NCBI GenBank assembly: GCA_030446015.1
Contig: JASUSO010000016.1
Location: 1 to 32,330, forward strand
Direction: 5' to 3'
DNA length: 32,330 nt
From: Methanobacteriota archaeon
Lineage (GTDB): Archaea; Halobacteriota; Methanomicrobia; Methanomicrobiales; Methanoculleaceae
Under the pieces are notes generated by a model, which had not been told where the DNA came from, searched no databases, and saw nothing but the letters and a program-made list of their open reading frames with translations. Positions 16,055 to 22,843 of the stretch are shown here, piece by piece. A program made the translations under genes and the position numbers. How positions within the stretch are numbered: position 1 is the first letter of the stretch; every line of letters begins with the position of its first letter.

Positions 16055-17285
16055 GGGTCTCACCTTCTGGGCAGGAGCCTTCGATCACCACCGTCCGGGG
16101 GCCGTCCTCGGGGGGGACGAGAACCCGGCGAAGCGCCGCGGTATCGTCTGCGACGCAGACGACCGGGTTCGCCCAGGCGATGTAGCGAAGGATCTCGGGG
16201 ACGGGGTGACCGCCGGTCATCCCCATCCGGTTGTTCGCAAAGACGATGCAGAGGAGCGGAAGGTCGCGCTCGTAGACGTCGATGAGGGCGGAGAGCCCCG
16301 AGTGCAGGAGCGCGTAGTCGCCGATGAGCGCGACGCCCGGACCGGTTGCCGCCACGGCGACCGAGGAGCCGAGACCGTAGGTGGCGATGCCGATGCGGTA
16401 GGGCGGATTCATCGCAAGGATTGCGCACCCGGCGTCGCAGACCGCCCGCAGGTTGCGCTCGCGGAGGATGGCAAGGGCCGGGTGGAACGGGCAGTTCCGG
16501 CAGAACGTCCGGGAGAAACCCCGGGTGGAGAACCGTTCCGGCTCTCCGGCGGCATCGGGAGGGGTGAGCAGCCGGTGCTCCCGGAGGAAGGGGCGGCCGG
16601 TCTCGTGGAGCGCGGCGAGCACCTCCGGGTCGGCCGGCGGCGGGTAGACGGTGACGGCACAGTGGTTGCCGCCCGAGAACCAGTTGAGGGGCGATGACCG
16701 CGACCAGGCGAACATCTCCGCCGTCCGGCGGTCGGCCATCAGTGCCCGGCCGGCCATCGTGAGATCCGGGTCGGCGAGGCTCCCCTCCCGGCGCCGTCGG
16801 GAAGCGGTGGATGGTTCGGGCACGTCCGCGTCCAGGACGGTTGGCGTGACCCTGACGATGGCGACCCGCGAGAAGGTCTCCGAGGCCTCGAACGCTGCGT
16901 CGACTGCCGGGCCGAGCGTCTCGCCGTCGGGCTCCAGCACCGGGACCCGGGCCACCTCGCCGTAGTAGCGGGAGTCCTGCACGACGTCCGAGGCCGCCGC
17001 GGCGACGTCGTCGGCGGCGACGATCACGACGCCCGACCGGAGGCCCTGGGCGGTGGCGTGCACGAGCGGGTCGGCGCAGGCGTTGAGGCCGACATGCTTG
17101 ACAAAGACGGCGGCCCTCCTCCCGGAGAGGGAGTCCCCGAGAGCGTACTCGAGCGCCGTCTTCTCGTTGATGGTGATTACGGCCCCCGCCAGGGAGGCAA
17201 CCTCCGATACCGGGTAGCCGGGGACGGCATAGCAGCGGTCCGCCGACTGCCGGATCGCCCGGGCGAGCACCTCGGCGCCCTTCAT
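16026..17285 (-). CDS. IorA-like thiamine diphosphate enzyme without ferredoxin domain; candidate 2-oxosuberate decarboxylase
   Basis: This resembles the alpha subunit of indolepyruvate:ferredoxin oxidoreductase. The N-terminal part has ITINEKTALEYALGDSLSG (candidate ThDP-activating Glu41) and VFVKHVGLNACADPLVH. The C-terminal part has CRNCPFHPALAIL, GCAILAMNPPYRIG and the ThDP-binding signature from GD at 322-323 to NN at 351-352, followed by RMGMTGGHPVPE. At 419 residues it lacks the C-terminal 2[4Fe-4S] domain of IorA, and no IorB-like gene is adjacent. That argues against ferredoxin-linked oxidation and for non-oxidative decarboxylation or carboligation. It overlaps the radical SAM gene (ATGA) and aksA. 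My inference is decarboxylation of the 2-oxosuberate made by the Aks enzymes. A sulfopyruvate-type decarboxylase is the main alternative. Confidence 0.8.
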   Translation of the reverse strand: MKGAEVLARAIRQSADRCYAVPGYPVSEVASLAGAVITINEKTALEYALGDSLSGRRAAVFVKHVGLNACADPLVHATAQGLRSGVVIVAADDVAAAASDVVQDSRYYGEVARVPVLEPDGETLGPAVDAAFEASETFSRVAIVRVTPTVLDADVPEPSTASRRRREGSLADPDLTMAGRALMADRRTAEMFAWSRSSPLNWFSGGNHCAVTVYPPPADPEVLAALHETGRPFLREHRLLTPPDAAGEPERFSTRGFSRTFCRNCPFHPALAILRERNLRAVCDAGCAILAMNPPYRIGIATYGLGSSVAVAATGPGVALIGDYALLHSGLSALIDVYERDLPLLCIVFANNRMGMTGGHPVPEILRYIAWANPVVCVADDTAALRRVLVPPEDGPRTVVIEGSCPEGETHETVAYRDL

Positions 17286-18253
17286 CCGTCCCTCCCCGGC
17301 GTGAGATCGCACCCGGTGCACGCCGCACACATCGTCAGCGCCTGGCGGGGGTCGAGCCCTGCCCGGCGAAGGATCTTCTCCTGAACCTCAAAGAGCGAGA
17401 GGAGCCGTTCGGCGGAGGGGCGGGGCATGCCCGCGAGAGACGCCGCCGGAGTGAGCGGGCGCAGAACCGGGATGACCCCATCGGCGGCGAGGTCTTCCAT
17501 CACCCGCTCCAGGTCGCCGTCGGTCTCCCCGAGGCCGACGATGACGTTCGAGTAGACCCGCCCCCGCCCAAAGAGAGCGACGGATGCCGAGAGCGACTCC
17601 CGGATTCCCTCCCACGAGAGCCCGGGGCACATCTCGCGGAAGAGTTCGGGGGTCGCCGTCTCGATGTTGAACTTCACCTCGGCGACGCCGAGAGCATGAA
17701 GCCGGGCCGGGGTATCCGGCCCCGGGTAGATCGAGACGCCGATGGGGAGACCGAACGGGCGAAGCGCCGAGACGACCTCGAGGACGTATGCCTCCTCCTC
17801 CTCGATCGAGGAGGCGACGCCGCTCGTGATCGAGATGGCATCGATCCGGTCGGCGACGCTCTCGACCATCCGGACGATCTCGTCAACCCCCTTTCGCCGG
17901 CCGGGGAGCGCCGGCACCGGGCAGTAGCGGCAGTGAAAGATGCACGTCCCGCTGACCGTGATGTAGGCCTGGCAGGGGCAGTGGAGAGCGGCGGGTTCGA
18001 GCCGGCCGGCGACGGTTTCGCCGTCGATGATGAGGTCGGCCGCGCCGTCGCCCCGGTGGACGAGCTCGATGGGGCTGTCACCATTGATGCCGGCGCGGAG
18101 ACGCCGGCCGTCGCCGGGGGAGAAGAAGAGCGAGCCGGAACTCCCTGCCGAGGGGCCGGCGGCAGAGCGGGATACGTACCCGTCCACAGGCTCGCCGGAG
18201 AGGCGGACGGATCCCGTCTCAAGCACCCGGGCTTTCAGCCGTTTCCATTCCAT
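17282..18253 (-). CDS. Radical SAM protein with extra C-terminal CxxCxxC
   Basis: A radical SAM enzyme of 323 residues and unknown substrate. The SAM-cluster motif is CxxxCxxC at C104, C108 and C111 (CIFHCRYCPV), preceded by a Cys pair (C92, C94) and followed by a barrel with ISITSGVASS (SAM-binding-like) and VKFNIETATPELF. The last 15 residues carry C309, C312 and C315 (CAACTGC), which could bind an auxiliary Fe-S cluster. The first 90 residues are a separate region of unknown fold. Sulfur-inserting radical SAM enzymes carry auxiliary clusters, but so do many others. ATG 18253 overlaps the mmp11-like gene by 19 bases, and the end overlaps the thiamine-enzyme ATG. Possible roles are a coenzyme B late step or cofactor/protein modification. 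Confidence 0.85.
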   Translation of the reverse strand: MEWKRLKARVLETGSVRLSGEPVDGYVSRSAAGPSAGSSGSLFFSPGDGRRLRAGINGDSPIELVHRGDGAADLIIDGETVAGRLEPAALHCPCQAYITVSGTCIFHCRYCPVPALPGRRKGVDEIVRMVESVADRIDAISITSGVASSIEEEEAYVLEVVSALRPFGLPIGVSIYPGPDTPARLHALGVAEVKFNIETATPELFREMCPGLSWEGIRESLSASVALFGRGRVYSNVIVGLGETDGDLERVMEDLAADGVIPVLRPLTPAASLAGMPRPSAERLLSLFEVQEKILRRAGLDPRQALTMCAACTGCDLTPGRDG

Positions 18254-19128
18254 AGCGCCAGCGCCTCCTCGTATCGGGTGTAGAACGGGATCGCCGCAAC
18301 CGCCCCGATCACGCCCCGGCCGTCCATGACGATGGAGAGGTGTTCGGAGTCAAAGGCGGCAAGGTCGTCTGCGGAGACCTCGCCCCGTTTCACACGGCAG
18401 CCGAACTCTTCGAGCGGCGAGGGGTCGAACCCCCGCCAGACCGCCATCCCGGTCTCGTCCGAGAGGGTGTACTCCTCGAGGAGATCGCGGTAGTTCCTGA
18501 TCAGCCCCTCGGGGTCGGAAGTGGCGAACTCGCAGGCGATGGCGACACAGTTCTTGGTCCGGTAGGGGACAGGATAGAGTTGAATGATGGTGTGGGAGAG
18601 GTAGCGTGAGTGGTCGTCCTCGACGGCGCGGGCGATGTTGTGCGCGAGCGTCCAGGTGGCGCCCTCCTCGGGGGTGTCGGTATCGTCGATACCGATGATC
18701 ACCCGCTCGCGGCGGGGGAGCCAGACGGTTGAGCCTGCAAGACGCCCGCCGCCGGCGGGGTCGCTCACGCAGCGGACGACGCCGCTTGCCGAGGCGCGGC
18801 AGATGGACGCCCCGACACCCCCGCCGCCGAGACCCCGGTAGGTGACGGCGATCTCGTCTTCTTCGACGGCGACGGCGGCGATCCCCGCCGGAAAGAACGA
18901 GCCCTCGAGCGCGAGGTCGGCGCTCCCGGTCGAGAGGAGGTAGCGGTTGGTCGATCCTACGGTGCGGACGGAGCGGACGAGCGGGCTCTGCGCGTAGTGC
19001 CGCTTCACCCACATCGCACCGCCGATGCAGTCGAAGAACTCGACGAGCTCCACCTGCCCGCCGCTCTCGTCGGCCACCGCCACGATCTGAGGATACCGTA
19101 TCGTATACGGACTAGAGAGTCTCTCCAT
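18235..19128 (-). CDS. GIDDTDT protein, probably methanogenesis marker protein 11
   Basis: A 297-residue protein that I assign, from remembered family features, to methanogenesis marker 11, a family found in methanogens with no proven function. It opens with ERLSSPYTIRYPQIVAVADE. VTYRGLGGGGVGASICRA lies near 96-112, and the diagnostic IIGIDDTDTPEEGATW at 134-149. The GIDDTDT motif is shared with TiaS (tRNA-Ile2 agmatinylcytidine synthetase), where it helps bind ATP/Mg, but the OB and zinc domains of TiaS are missing. It is therefore probably an ATP-using enzyme. ATG 19128 overlaps the upstream paralogue by 17 bases. The gene heads into the radical SAM, thiamine enzyme and aks genes, which is the best clue to its role. 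Confidence 0.65.
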   Translation of the reverse strand: MERLSSPYTIRYPQIVAVADESGGQVELVEFFDCIGGAMWVKRHYAQSPLVRSVRTVGSTNRYLLSTGSADLALEGSFFPAGIAAVAVEEDEIAVTYRGLGGGGVGASICRASASGVVRCVSDPAGGGRLAGSTVWLPRRERVIIGIDDTDTPEEGATWTLAHNIARAVEDDHSRYLSHTIIQLYPVPYRTKNCVAIACEFATSDPEGLIRNYRDLLEEYTLSDETGMAVWRGFDPSPLEEFGCRVKRGEVSADDLAAFDSEHLSIVMDGRGVIGAVAAIPFYTRYEEALALWNGNG

Positions 19129-20068
19129 AGAGTCCTGCCGCCTCCACGCCCTTGTTCCCCCAGAGAACGGCTCCGAGCGCTCCAATCCTGCCCTTACGCC
19201 CGTTCGAGTCGATGAACCGGACACCCATCCGCGCCGCCTCAGCCTCCGCGTCCTCGACCGTCAGGAGCTCGGTCTTGACCCGCTTCAGGTAGGGCGACTC
19301 CTCGGCAAACGCAATCCCGCGGTAGACGGCGATGCCGGTATCGTTGCTGACTGCTCCCGCTTCAATGAAGTCGCGGACGTATTCGAGGAGTTCGTCCACC
19401 TTCCCCGGGCGAACGGCGAAGTTCAGGGCGGAGCCGACGCAGTTGGTGGTCTTCTTCGGGACAGCGGGGTTCAGCTGCACGAGGCGCATGTCCAGGTACT
19501 CGACCCCCGGGATCGTGCAGCCCTCGGCGCACTTGAGCGCGAGCACCCACGTGGCGCCCTCCTCGCGGGTGTCGGTGTCGTCGATCCCGATCGTCACCTT
19601 CTCATACAGCGGCGATACGATCCGCACCCGGCAGGTCCGTGCGCCGCCGATCCTGAGATCGTCCTCGGTCGGGTACTCCGCCCGGATCACGCCCGGCGCC
19701 TGCGGGAGGCAGGCGGCGACACCGACGCCCGCCCCCGCGATCCCCGCCCAGGTCGTCACCACTTCATCGCCGACGACCTCGACACCCTCGAGCGCCTGGC
19801 CGCCGATCTCCTGGCTCGCAGCCCCGAACTTCGCGGGGGATACGCCCAGGCGGGCGAGCATCGTCATCGTCGTACCCTCGACGTGGCAGGCCTCGACCGC
19901 GCCCTTCGCCCGCACCCGGTTCGCCGCATCCCACTCGATCGTCCCCCGGGCCCGGCACTGCTCGCGGATCTCCGCAAGACCGGCATCCCGGTCGACCATG
20001 ACGAGGAACTTCATCGAGAACAACCGCCCGAACCGGGCCCTGACTTCATCGGGTGTGAGCGTAATCAT
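19112..20068 (-). CDS. GIDDTDT protein, tandem paralogue of the marker-11-like protein
   Basis: A 318-residue TiaS-like protein and first gene of the operon. It carries TIGIDDTDTREEGATWVLAL (GIDDTDT at 151-157), VTTWAGIAGAGVGVAACLP, VQLNPAVPKKTTNCVG and SNDTGIAVYRGI. Each has a counterpart at the same position in the next gene (for example SDETGMAVWRG), so the pair arose by tandem duplication. A C-terminal extension (FIDSNGRKGRIGALGAVLWG) resembles the end of its neighbour. The N-terminal 60 residues (MKFLVMVDRDAGL region) differ from it. It is too short for TiaS. ATG 20068 has GGTGA four bases upstream; a Met at residue 19 is a weaker alternative. Function unknown, probably ATP-dependent. 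Confidence 0.75.
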   Translation of the reverse strand: MITLTPDEVRARFGRLFSMKFLVMVDRDAGLAEIREQCRARGTIEWDAANRVRAKGAVEACHVEGTTMTMLARLGVSPAKFGAASQEIGGQALEGVEVVGDEVVTTWAGIAGAGVGVAACLPQAPGVIRAEYPTEDDLRIGGARTCRVRIVSPLYEKVTIGIDDTDTREEGATWVLALKCAEGCTIPGVEYLDMRLVQLNPAVPKKTTNCVGSALNFAVRPGKVDELLEYVRDFIEAGAVSNDTGIAVYRGIAFAEESPYLKRVKTELLTVEDAEAEAARMGVRFIDSNGRKGRIGALGAVLWGNKGVEAAGLYGETL

Positions 20069-20094
20069 GATGTCACCGAAATAATCGTTAACAA

Positions 20095-20117
20095 AAATAT
20101 CGTTGATAACGATATTT
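20095..20117 (-). promoter_or_regulatory. Perfect 10+3+10 palindrome at the operon promoter
   Basis: The arms aaatatcgtt and aacgatattt are exact reverse complements around the spacer gat. A further atcgtt half-site lies at 20084-20089. The palindrome overlaps and follows the likely TATA box of the ten-gene operon, 27-49 bases upstream of its first ATG. That is where archaeal repressors commonly bind. The regulator is unknown. Confidence 0.6.
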
Positions 20118-20121
20118 AAGA
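20111..20121 (-). promoter_or_regulatory. Probable TATA box of the ten-gene operon
   Basis: On the minus strand the sequence reads TCTTAAATATC, partly inside the palindrome. A start site about 25 bases downstream, near 20090, would leave a leader of roughly 20 bases with the GGTGA ribosome-binding site. Position is inferred. Confidence 0.45.
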
Positions 20122-20397
20122 GGATCGATCGGGCGGGAGCGGGCGAGCCCGAGAAGGCTTTGGCGGGGCGGTGAGAGAGGAAAGGAGGTTATTCCACGCG
20201 GGTGAGGGGAGCCGGGCGGGGAGGTAGTTGAGTGTGAGGGCGGTTCTTTCATAGTGGGGATCGATTGGATGGTGGAAATGCCGGGAGGTGTGCCCGGGGA
20301 GCAAACGGATTCGAATTTCAGACGATTAATCAACTATCTAGTGCACCGTGTCATCTTATTGTAGAAATTTCTTGCATGTACCAGGACGGAAACCATG
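20118..20397. other. Intergenic stretch, no gene seen
   Basis: GC-rich, purine-biased on the + strand up to about 20300, then AT-rich. No ORF with codon structure, RNA gene or strong repeat is evident. Together with the repeats at 20398-20950 it forms the gene-free gap between the ten-gene operon and ftr. Confidence 0.4.
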
Positions 20398-20526
20398 GTC
20401 TCACGCGAAGAGCGCGAAGCCGCGAAGTGAAGTTGCCAGCAGGTATCGCTCAGTCTTCGCGTCCTTCGCGGCTTCGCGTGAGGTTTTGGTATAGAGGCGG
20501 TACAGTCTCACGCGAAGCCGCGAAGG
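20398..20526. repeat. REP-like triplet, two direct and one inverted copy
   Basis: Three copies share the core CTCACGCGAAGCCGCGAAG. Copy A lies at 20398-20427 (forward, with an extra agcgcgaa step), copy B at 20455-20482 (reverse complement, extended by cttcgcgtc) and copy C at 20505-20526 (forward). A and B can pair into a long stem of about 28 bases with a short loop, and B can instead pair with C. Motifs of this kind are scattered through intergenic DNA of many environmental microbes. No gene is visible here. Confidence 0.75.
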
Positions 20527-20598
20527 TGATGTCGGATTTTAGGTTTAGATGACAACAAGTACTAGAACCTGGAATATTCTGTCCATCACTTGCCCTTC

Positions 20599-20824
20599 CA
20601 CGGCTTTCCATCGGATATCGCCACGCGGGGAGGGGCTGACGGGGAGTGCGATGTTCCGGCAGGAACGGAGCACGAGAAGCCGTTAGGCTTTGAGGGGGTG
20701 CAGCCCCCTCTCCTGTCTCTACCCCGTAAAGCTTTACCTACGCCCCCCCACCGCCCGCGCTTCGCGCTCCTCCCACCCCCCTGGGGGGTGGGCAGTGCGT
20801 GGCGATATCTCCACAAAATCCGTG
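20599..20824. mobile_element. MITE-like element with 28-bp imperfect terminal inverted repeats
   Basis: The ends pair. Left arm 20599-20626 and right arm 20797-20824 match at 22 of 28 positions, including an uninterrupted 13-bp block (gatatcgccacgc at 20614-20626 and gcgtggcgatatc at 20797-20809). Inside are nested hairpins GTTCC/GGAAC, AAGCC/GGCTT, GAGGGGG/CCCCCTC and CCACCCCC/GGGGGTGG. The 226-base unit has no convincing ORF. Target-site duplication was not identified, so mobility is inferred. Confidence 0.5.
20646..20693. repeat. Second copy of the modular hairpin repeat
   Basis: This stretch aligns with 99-147 at the other end of the window: gtgcgaYgttccg, aggaac, gag, gagaa, then a short palindrome and tttga in the same order. 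The stem sequences differ (AAGCC/GGCTT here, AAGGCC/GGCCTT there). It lies inside the MITE-like element. A more diverged run of similar phrases follows at 20877-20950. Confidence 0.6.
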
Positions 20825-21018
20825 CATCGGGGTAGCGATGCCACAGGAAATGATATGCGTACGACCGGCTTCAGGACAGGAGTTTGAGTGCCGAGAGTGT
20901 AGTGACAGTTGACCGAAGGCACGATTGAAGGAGTTCGAAGCGTGATAGAAGGATGTCTTCAGCAGCCTACACCGTCAACAGCACGAGCAAAACACTCAGC
21001 AGCCCCAGCGACCGCCGC

Positions 21019-21025
21019 AAAAAAA
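21019..21025 (-). terminator. T-run terminator of ftr
   Basis: On the minus strand, ATCTCTTTTTTTGCGG follows the ftr TAA by six bases, giving seven consecutive T. This fits archaeal intrinsic termination. Confidence 0.6.
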
Positions 21026-21030
21026 GAGAT

Positions 21031-21939
21031 TTAGAGATAGTCCGCCAGGACGTCCTTCAGCTCGAACTTGAACGGCCCGAGGCTGCCGCCGAAGTTCCCG
21101 GCGCTGATGAACTTCACGCCCGGCACCTTGGTCGCCGCCCTGATGCCCTCAGCCATCGCGGTCTTGACCGAGTCCTCATCGACGCCGTCGATGACGATCT
21201 CGTAGACGGCCTTGACGCCGTCGGGGACCTTGCTGCCCTCGACTTTGTCCTTCAGCGTCGGACAGTAGGCCTCGTTCGTGCTTGCGCCCATGAACTTGTA
21301 CTTCTTGCTCCCGACCTTCGAGCCGCTCGCAACGATGCCGCCGGGGAAGGGCGTAATGACACCACAGACACCGCTGATGGCGTCGACCGCGGCCTGGGCC
21401 GCCGTGAGTGCGGCCATCTGGTTCTCGCCCATGATGAAGAAGTTACCGCCGGCAACACCCTTGACGATGCCGAAATCCTCCTCACCGATGTACTCGCCCT
21501 CCATGATCGGGATCGCCCAGACCGTCCTGCCGCCGACCTCGCGCTTCTCCTCGTAGCCGTCGCCGAAGAAGTGAAGCTTGACCGGGATCTTCTCCGGGAC
21601 CTCGGCGACGACGTCCGCAAGACCGTCGAAGACCGCCGTCGTCGGAGCGGTGAGGACACACTCGGCGAGGCGCTCCACGACCTGCTCTTTGAGCTTCTTC
21701 TTGCTCGCGCAGATCAGGATTGCGTAGCCGGGGCGGCCGTCCGGGGTCTCGTCGGCAGGAACGAAGCAGTCGATACCCGCCTCAGCCGGACACCCGATGG
21801 TCGAGGTGGCAAACCCTACGGCCTCCACTGCTGCCTTGTATGCCCATTCCTCGGTGACGGCAGTGATGATCGGCCGTGCAACCCAGGTCGGGAACGCCTC
21901 TGCATAGGTATCATCTATAGTAACGCCATTCAGTTCCAT
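21031..21939 (-). CDS. ftr: Formylmethanofuran:tetrahydromethanopterin formyltransferase
   Basis: Ftr transfers the formyl group from formylmethanofuran to tetrahydromethanopterin, the second step of methanogenesis from CO2, in the cytosol. The 302-residue protein is full length and collinear with the family: start [19 protein letters not shown], then [73 protein letters not shown] and [19 protein letters not shown]. The start is ATG 21939 with GAGGTG ten bases upstream. It has its own T-run terminator. It is divergent from the fwd/hdr operon, so steps one and two lie side by side under separate promoters. Confidence 0.97.
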   Translation of the reverse strand: MELNGVTIDDTYAEAFPTWVARPIITAVTEEWAYKAAVEAVGFATSTIGCPAEAGIDCFVPADETPDGRPGYAILICASKKKLKEQVVERLAECVLTAPTTAVFDGLADVVAEVPEKIPVKLHFFGDGYEEKREVGGRTVWAIPIMEGEYIGEEDFGIVKGVAGGNFFIMGENQMAALTAAQAAVDAISGVCGVITPFPGGIVASGSKVGSKKYKFMGASTNEAYCPTLKDKVEGSKVPDGVKAVYEIVIDGVDEDSVKTAMAEGIRAATKVPGVKFISAGNFGGSLGPFKFELKDVLADYL

Positions 21940-21972
21940 GGATAGAATACACCTCGTTTGCTACAATGTTAT

Positions 21973-21980
21973 GATATAAA
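21973..21980 (-). promoter_or_regulatory. Probable TATA box of ftr
   Basis: TTTATATC on the minus strand lies 34-41 bases upstream of the ftr ATG. A start site some 25 bases downstream would fall close to the GAGGTG ribosome-binding site, giving a very short leader, so the spacing is tight and the assignment tentative. Confidence 0.4.
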
Positions 21981-22054
21981 CAGAATAAGGTTTCTTTTTT
22001 TCCCGGGAGTGCGCACCCGACCGGCGTCGGCTTCATGCGGCGAGGCAGTCTCCG

Positions 22055-22321
22055 CTACCGGTCGCCCCGGCCGCCTGCCGGGAGATCGGCCCCCGGTACG
22101 GTACGAGGACTGCGGGCATGGCACCGGAACAGGTCAATCGGAAGCGAACGCAGGGACCCGCACGAAGAGTGAAGAGTCGGCAGATACAGAAACCGTTGCC
22201 GCTCCAACCGCGCAATGTATATTGGACACCCATGACCGGGCGGATGGCCGATCACACCGTTCGGGAGGACGATCCGATGCACTCGCAACGCTGCCGGGCG
22301 GGCCAGGCCACCGATTTTCAC
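22055..22321 (-). CDS. Possible small ORF in the ftr/fwd intergenic region
   Basis: A GTG at 22321 is preceded by GGAGG five bases upstream and opens 88 codons beginning VKIGGLARPAALRVHRI. I recognise no family, and the composition is weakly coding-like. It may be spurious; the good ribosome-binding site is the only positive sign. The surrounding stretch 21982-22440 otherwise shows no gene. Confidence 0.2.
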   Translation of the reverse strand: MKIGGLARPAALRVHRIVLPNGVIGHPPGHGCPIYIARLERQRFLYLPTLHSSCGSLRSLPIDLFRCHARSPRTVPGADLPAGGRGDR

Positions 22322-22344
22322 CAGATCCTCCGATTTAAGATTTA

Positions 22345-22555
22345 AGCCTTTGGATTTGGCTCTGCACCGAAAACTGCGCAAAGCATCGAGATTTTGGGCA
22401 TCGGAGTAACATAATACCAGATCTATTTTATAATACCTGACGGATAATCATAGTTCTGAAATATAAGGCTGCCGGATTTCAGAAAGTTTATGTATATTCT
22501 TTGACAATTCTTTTTATATCGATTTTTAATCGATCGAGATCTGGTGCGTGATACC
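22345..22555 (+). promoter_or_regulatory. AT-rich upstream region of the fwd/hdr operon
   Basis: The composition drops sharply to AT-rich here. It holds an inverted repeat ctgaaat/atttcag (22456-22462 and 22476-22482) and the TATA element TTTTTATATC at 22511-22520. Immediately downstream is the palindrome ATCGAT-n5-ATCGAT at 22518-22534. A start site near 22541 would leave a 15-base leader containing GGTG before the first ATG. Confidence 0.5.
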
Positions 22556-22828
22556 ATGGCATTTGCATTGCACATCAATATGGAACGATGTACAGGCTGC
22601 AACAACTGCGTGGTGGCATGCCCGGTCGACGCTCTCGAGCTCTACACTGAAGACCCAGCAACCAAGGACAAGATCTACAAGGTCCGGGACGGCAAGGCCG
22701 TCATCCTTGACTTCAACTCAGAGCTCTGCGCCGGCTGCGGTGTATGCGTCCAGGCATGCCCCTATGGAGTCATCAAGCTTGCAGGACCGTGGGAGAGCCG
22801 GGCCAAGGCCCGAAAAGCGGAAGCCTAG
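22556..22828 (+). CDS. fwdG: Two-cluster ferredoxin, FwdG-like subunit
   Basis: A 90-residue 2[4Fe-4S] ferredoxin. The cluster motifs are CTGCNNCVVACP (near residue 15) and CAGCGVCVQACP (near 61). By size and operon position it corresponds to FwdG, which passes electrons between the polyferredoxin FwdF and the catalytic FwdB in formylmethanofuran dehydrogenase. ATG 22556 (MAFALHINMERC) was chosen over an upstream in-frame GTG at 22544, which would lie in the ribosome-binding region. The C-terminal tail is basic (ESRAKARKAEA). It is the first gene of the ten-gene fwd/hdr operon. A free ferredoxin is a less likely alternative. Confidence 0.8.
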   Translation: MAFALHINMERCTGCNNCVVACPVDALELYTEDPATKDKIYKVRDGKAVILDFNSELCAGCGVCVQACPYGVIKLAGPWESRAKARKAEA

Positions 22829-22843
22829 GAGTGATACTAGAAT

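Noticed and set aside
19112-20068. True TiaS (tRNA-Ile2 agmatinylcytidine synthetase)
   Set aside because: The protein shares GIDDTDT but is about 100 residues too short and lacks the OB-fold and zinc-ribbon parts.
20305-20321. tRNA T-arm-like sequence (gattcgaattt)
   Set aside because: No acceptor, D or anticodon arms could be fitted around it.
20586-20835. Small open frames on both strands in the MITE-like element
   Set aside because: They run through hairpins and repeats, show no ribosome-binding site or promoter and have low-complexity peptides.
20953-21945. Long + strand open frame opposite ftr
   Set aside because: It is antisense to ftr, whose protein is a clear full-length family member; the reverse frame is open only because of GC-rich codon use.
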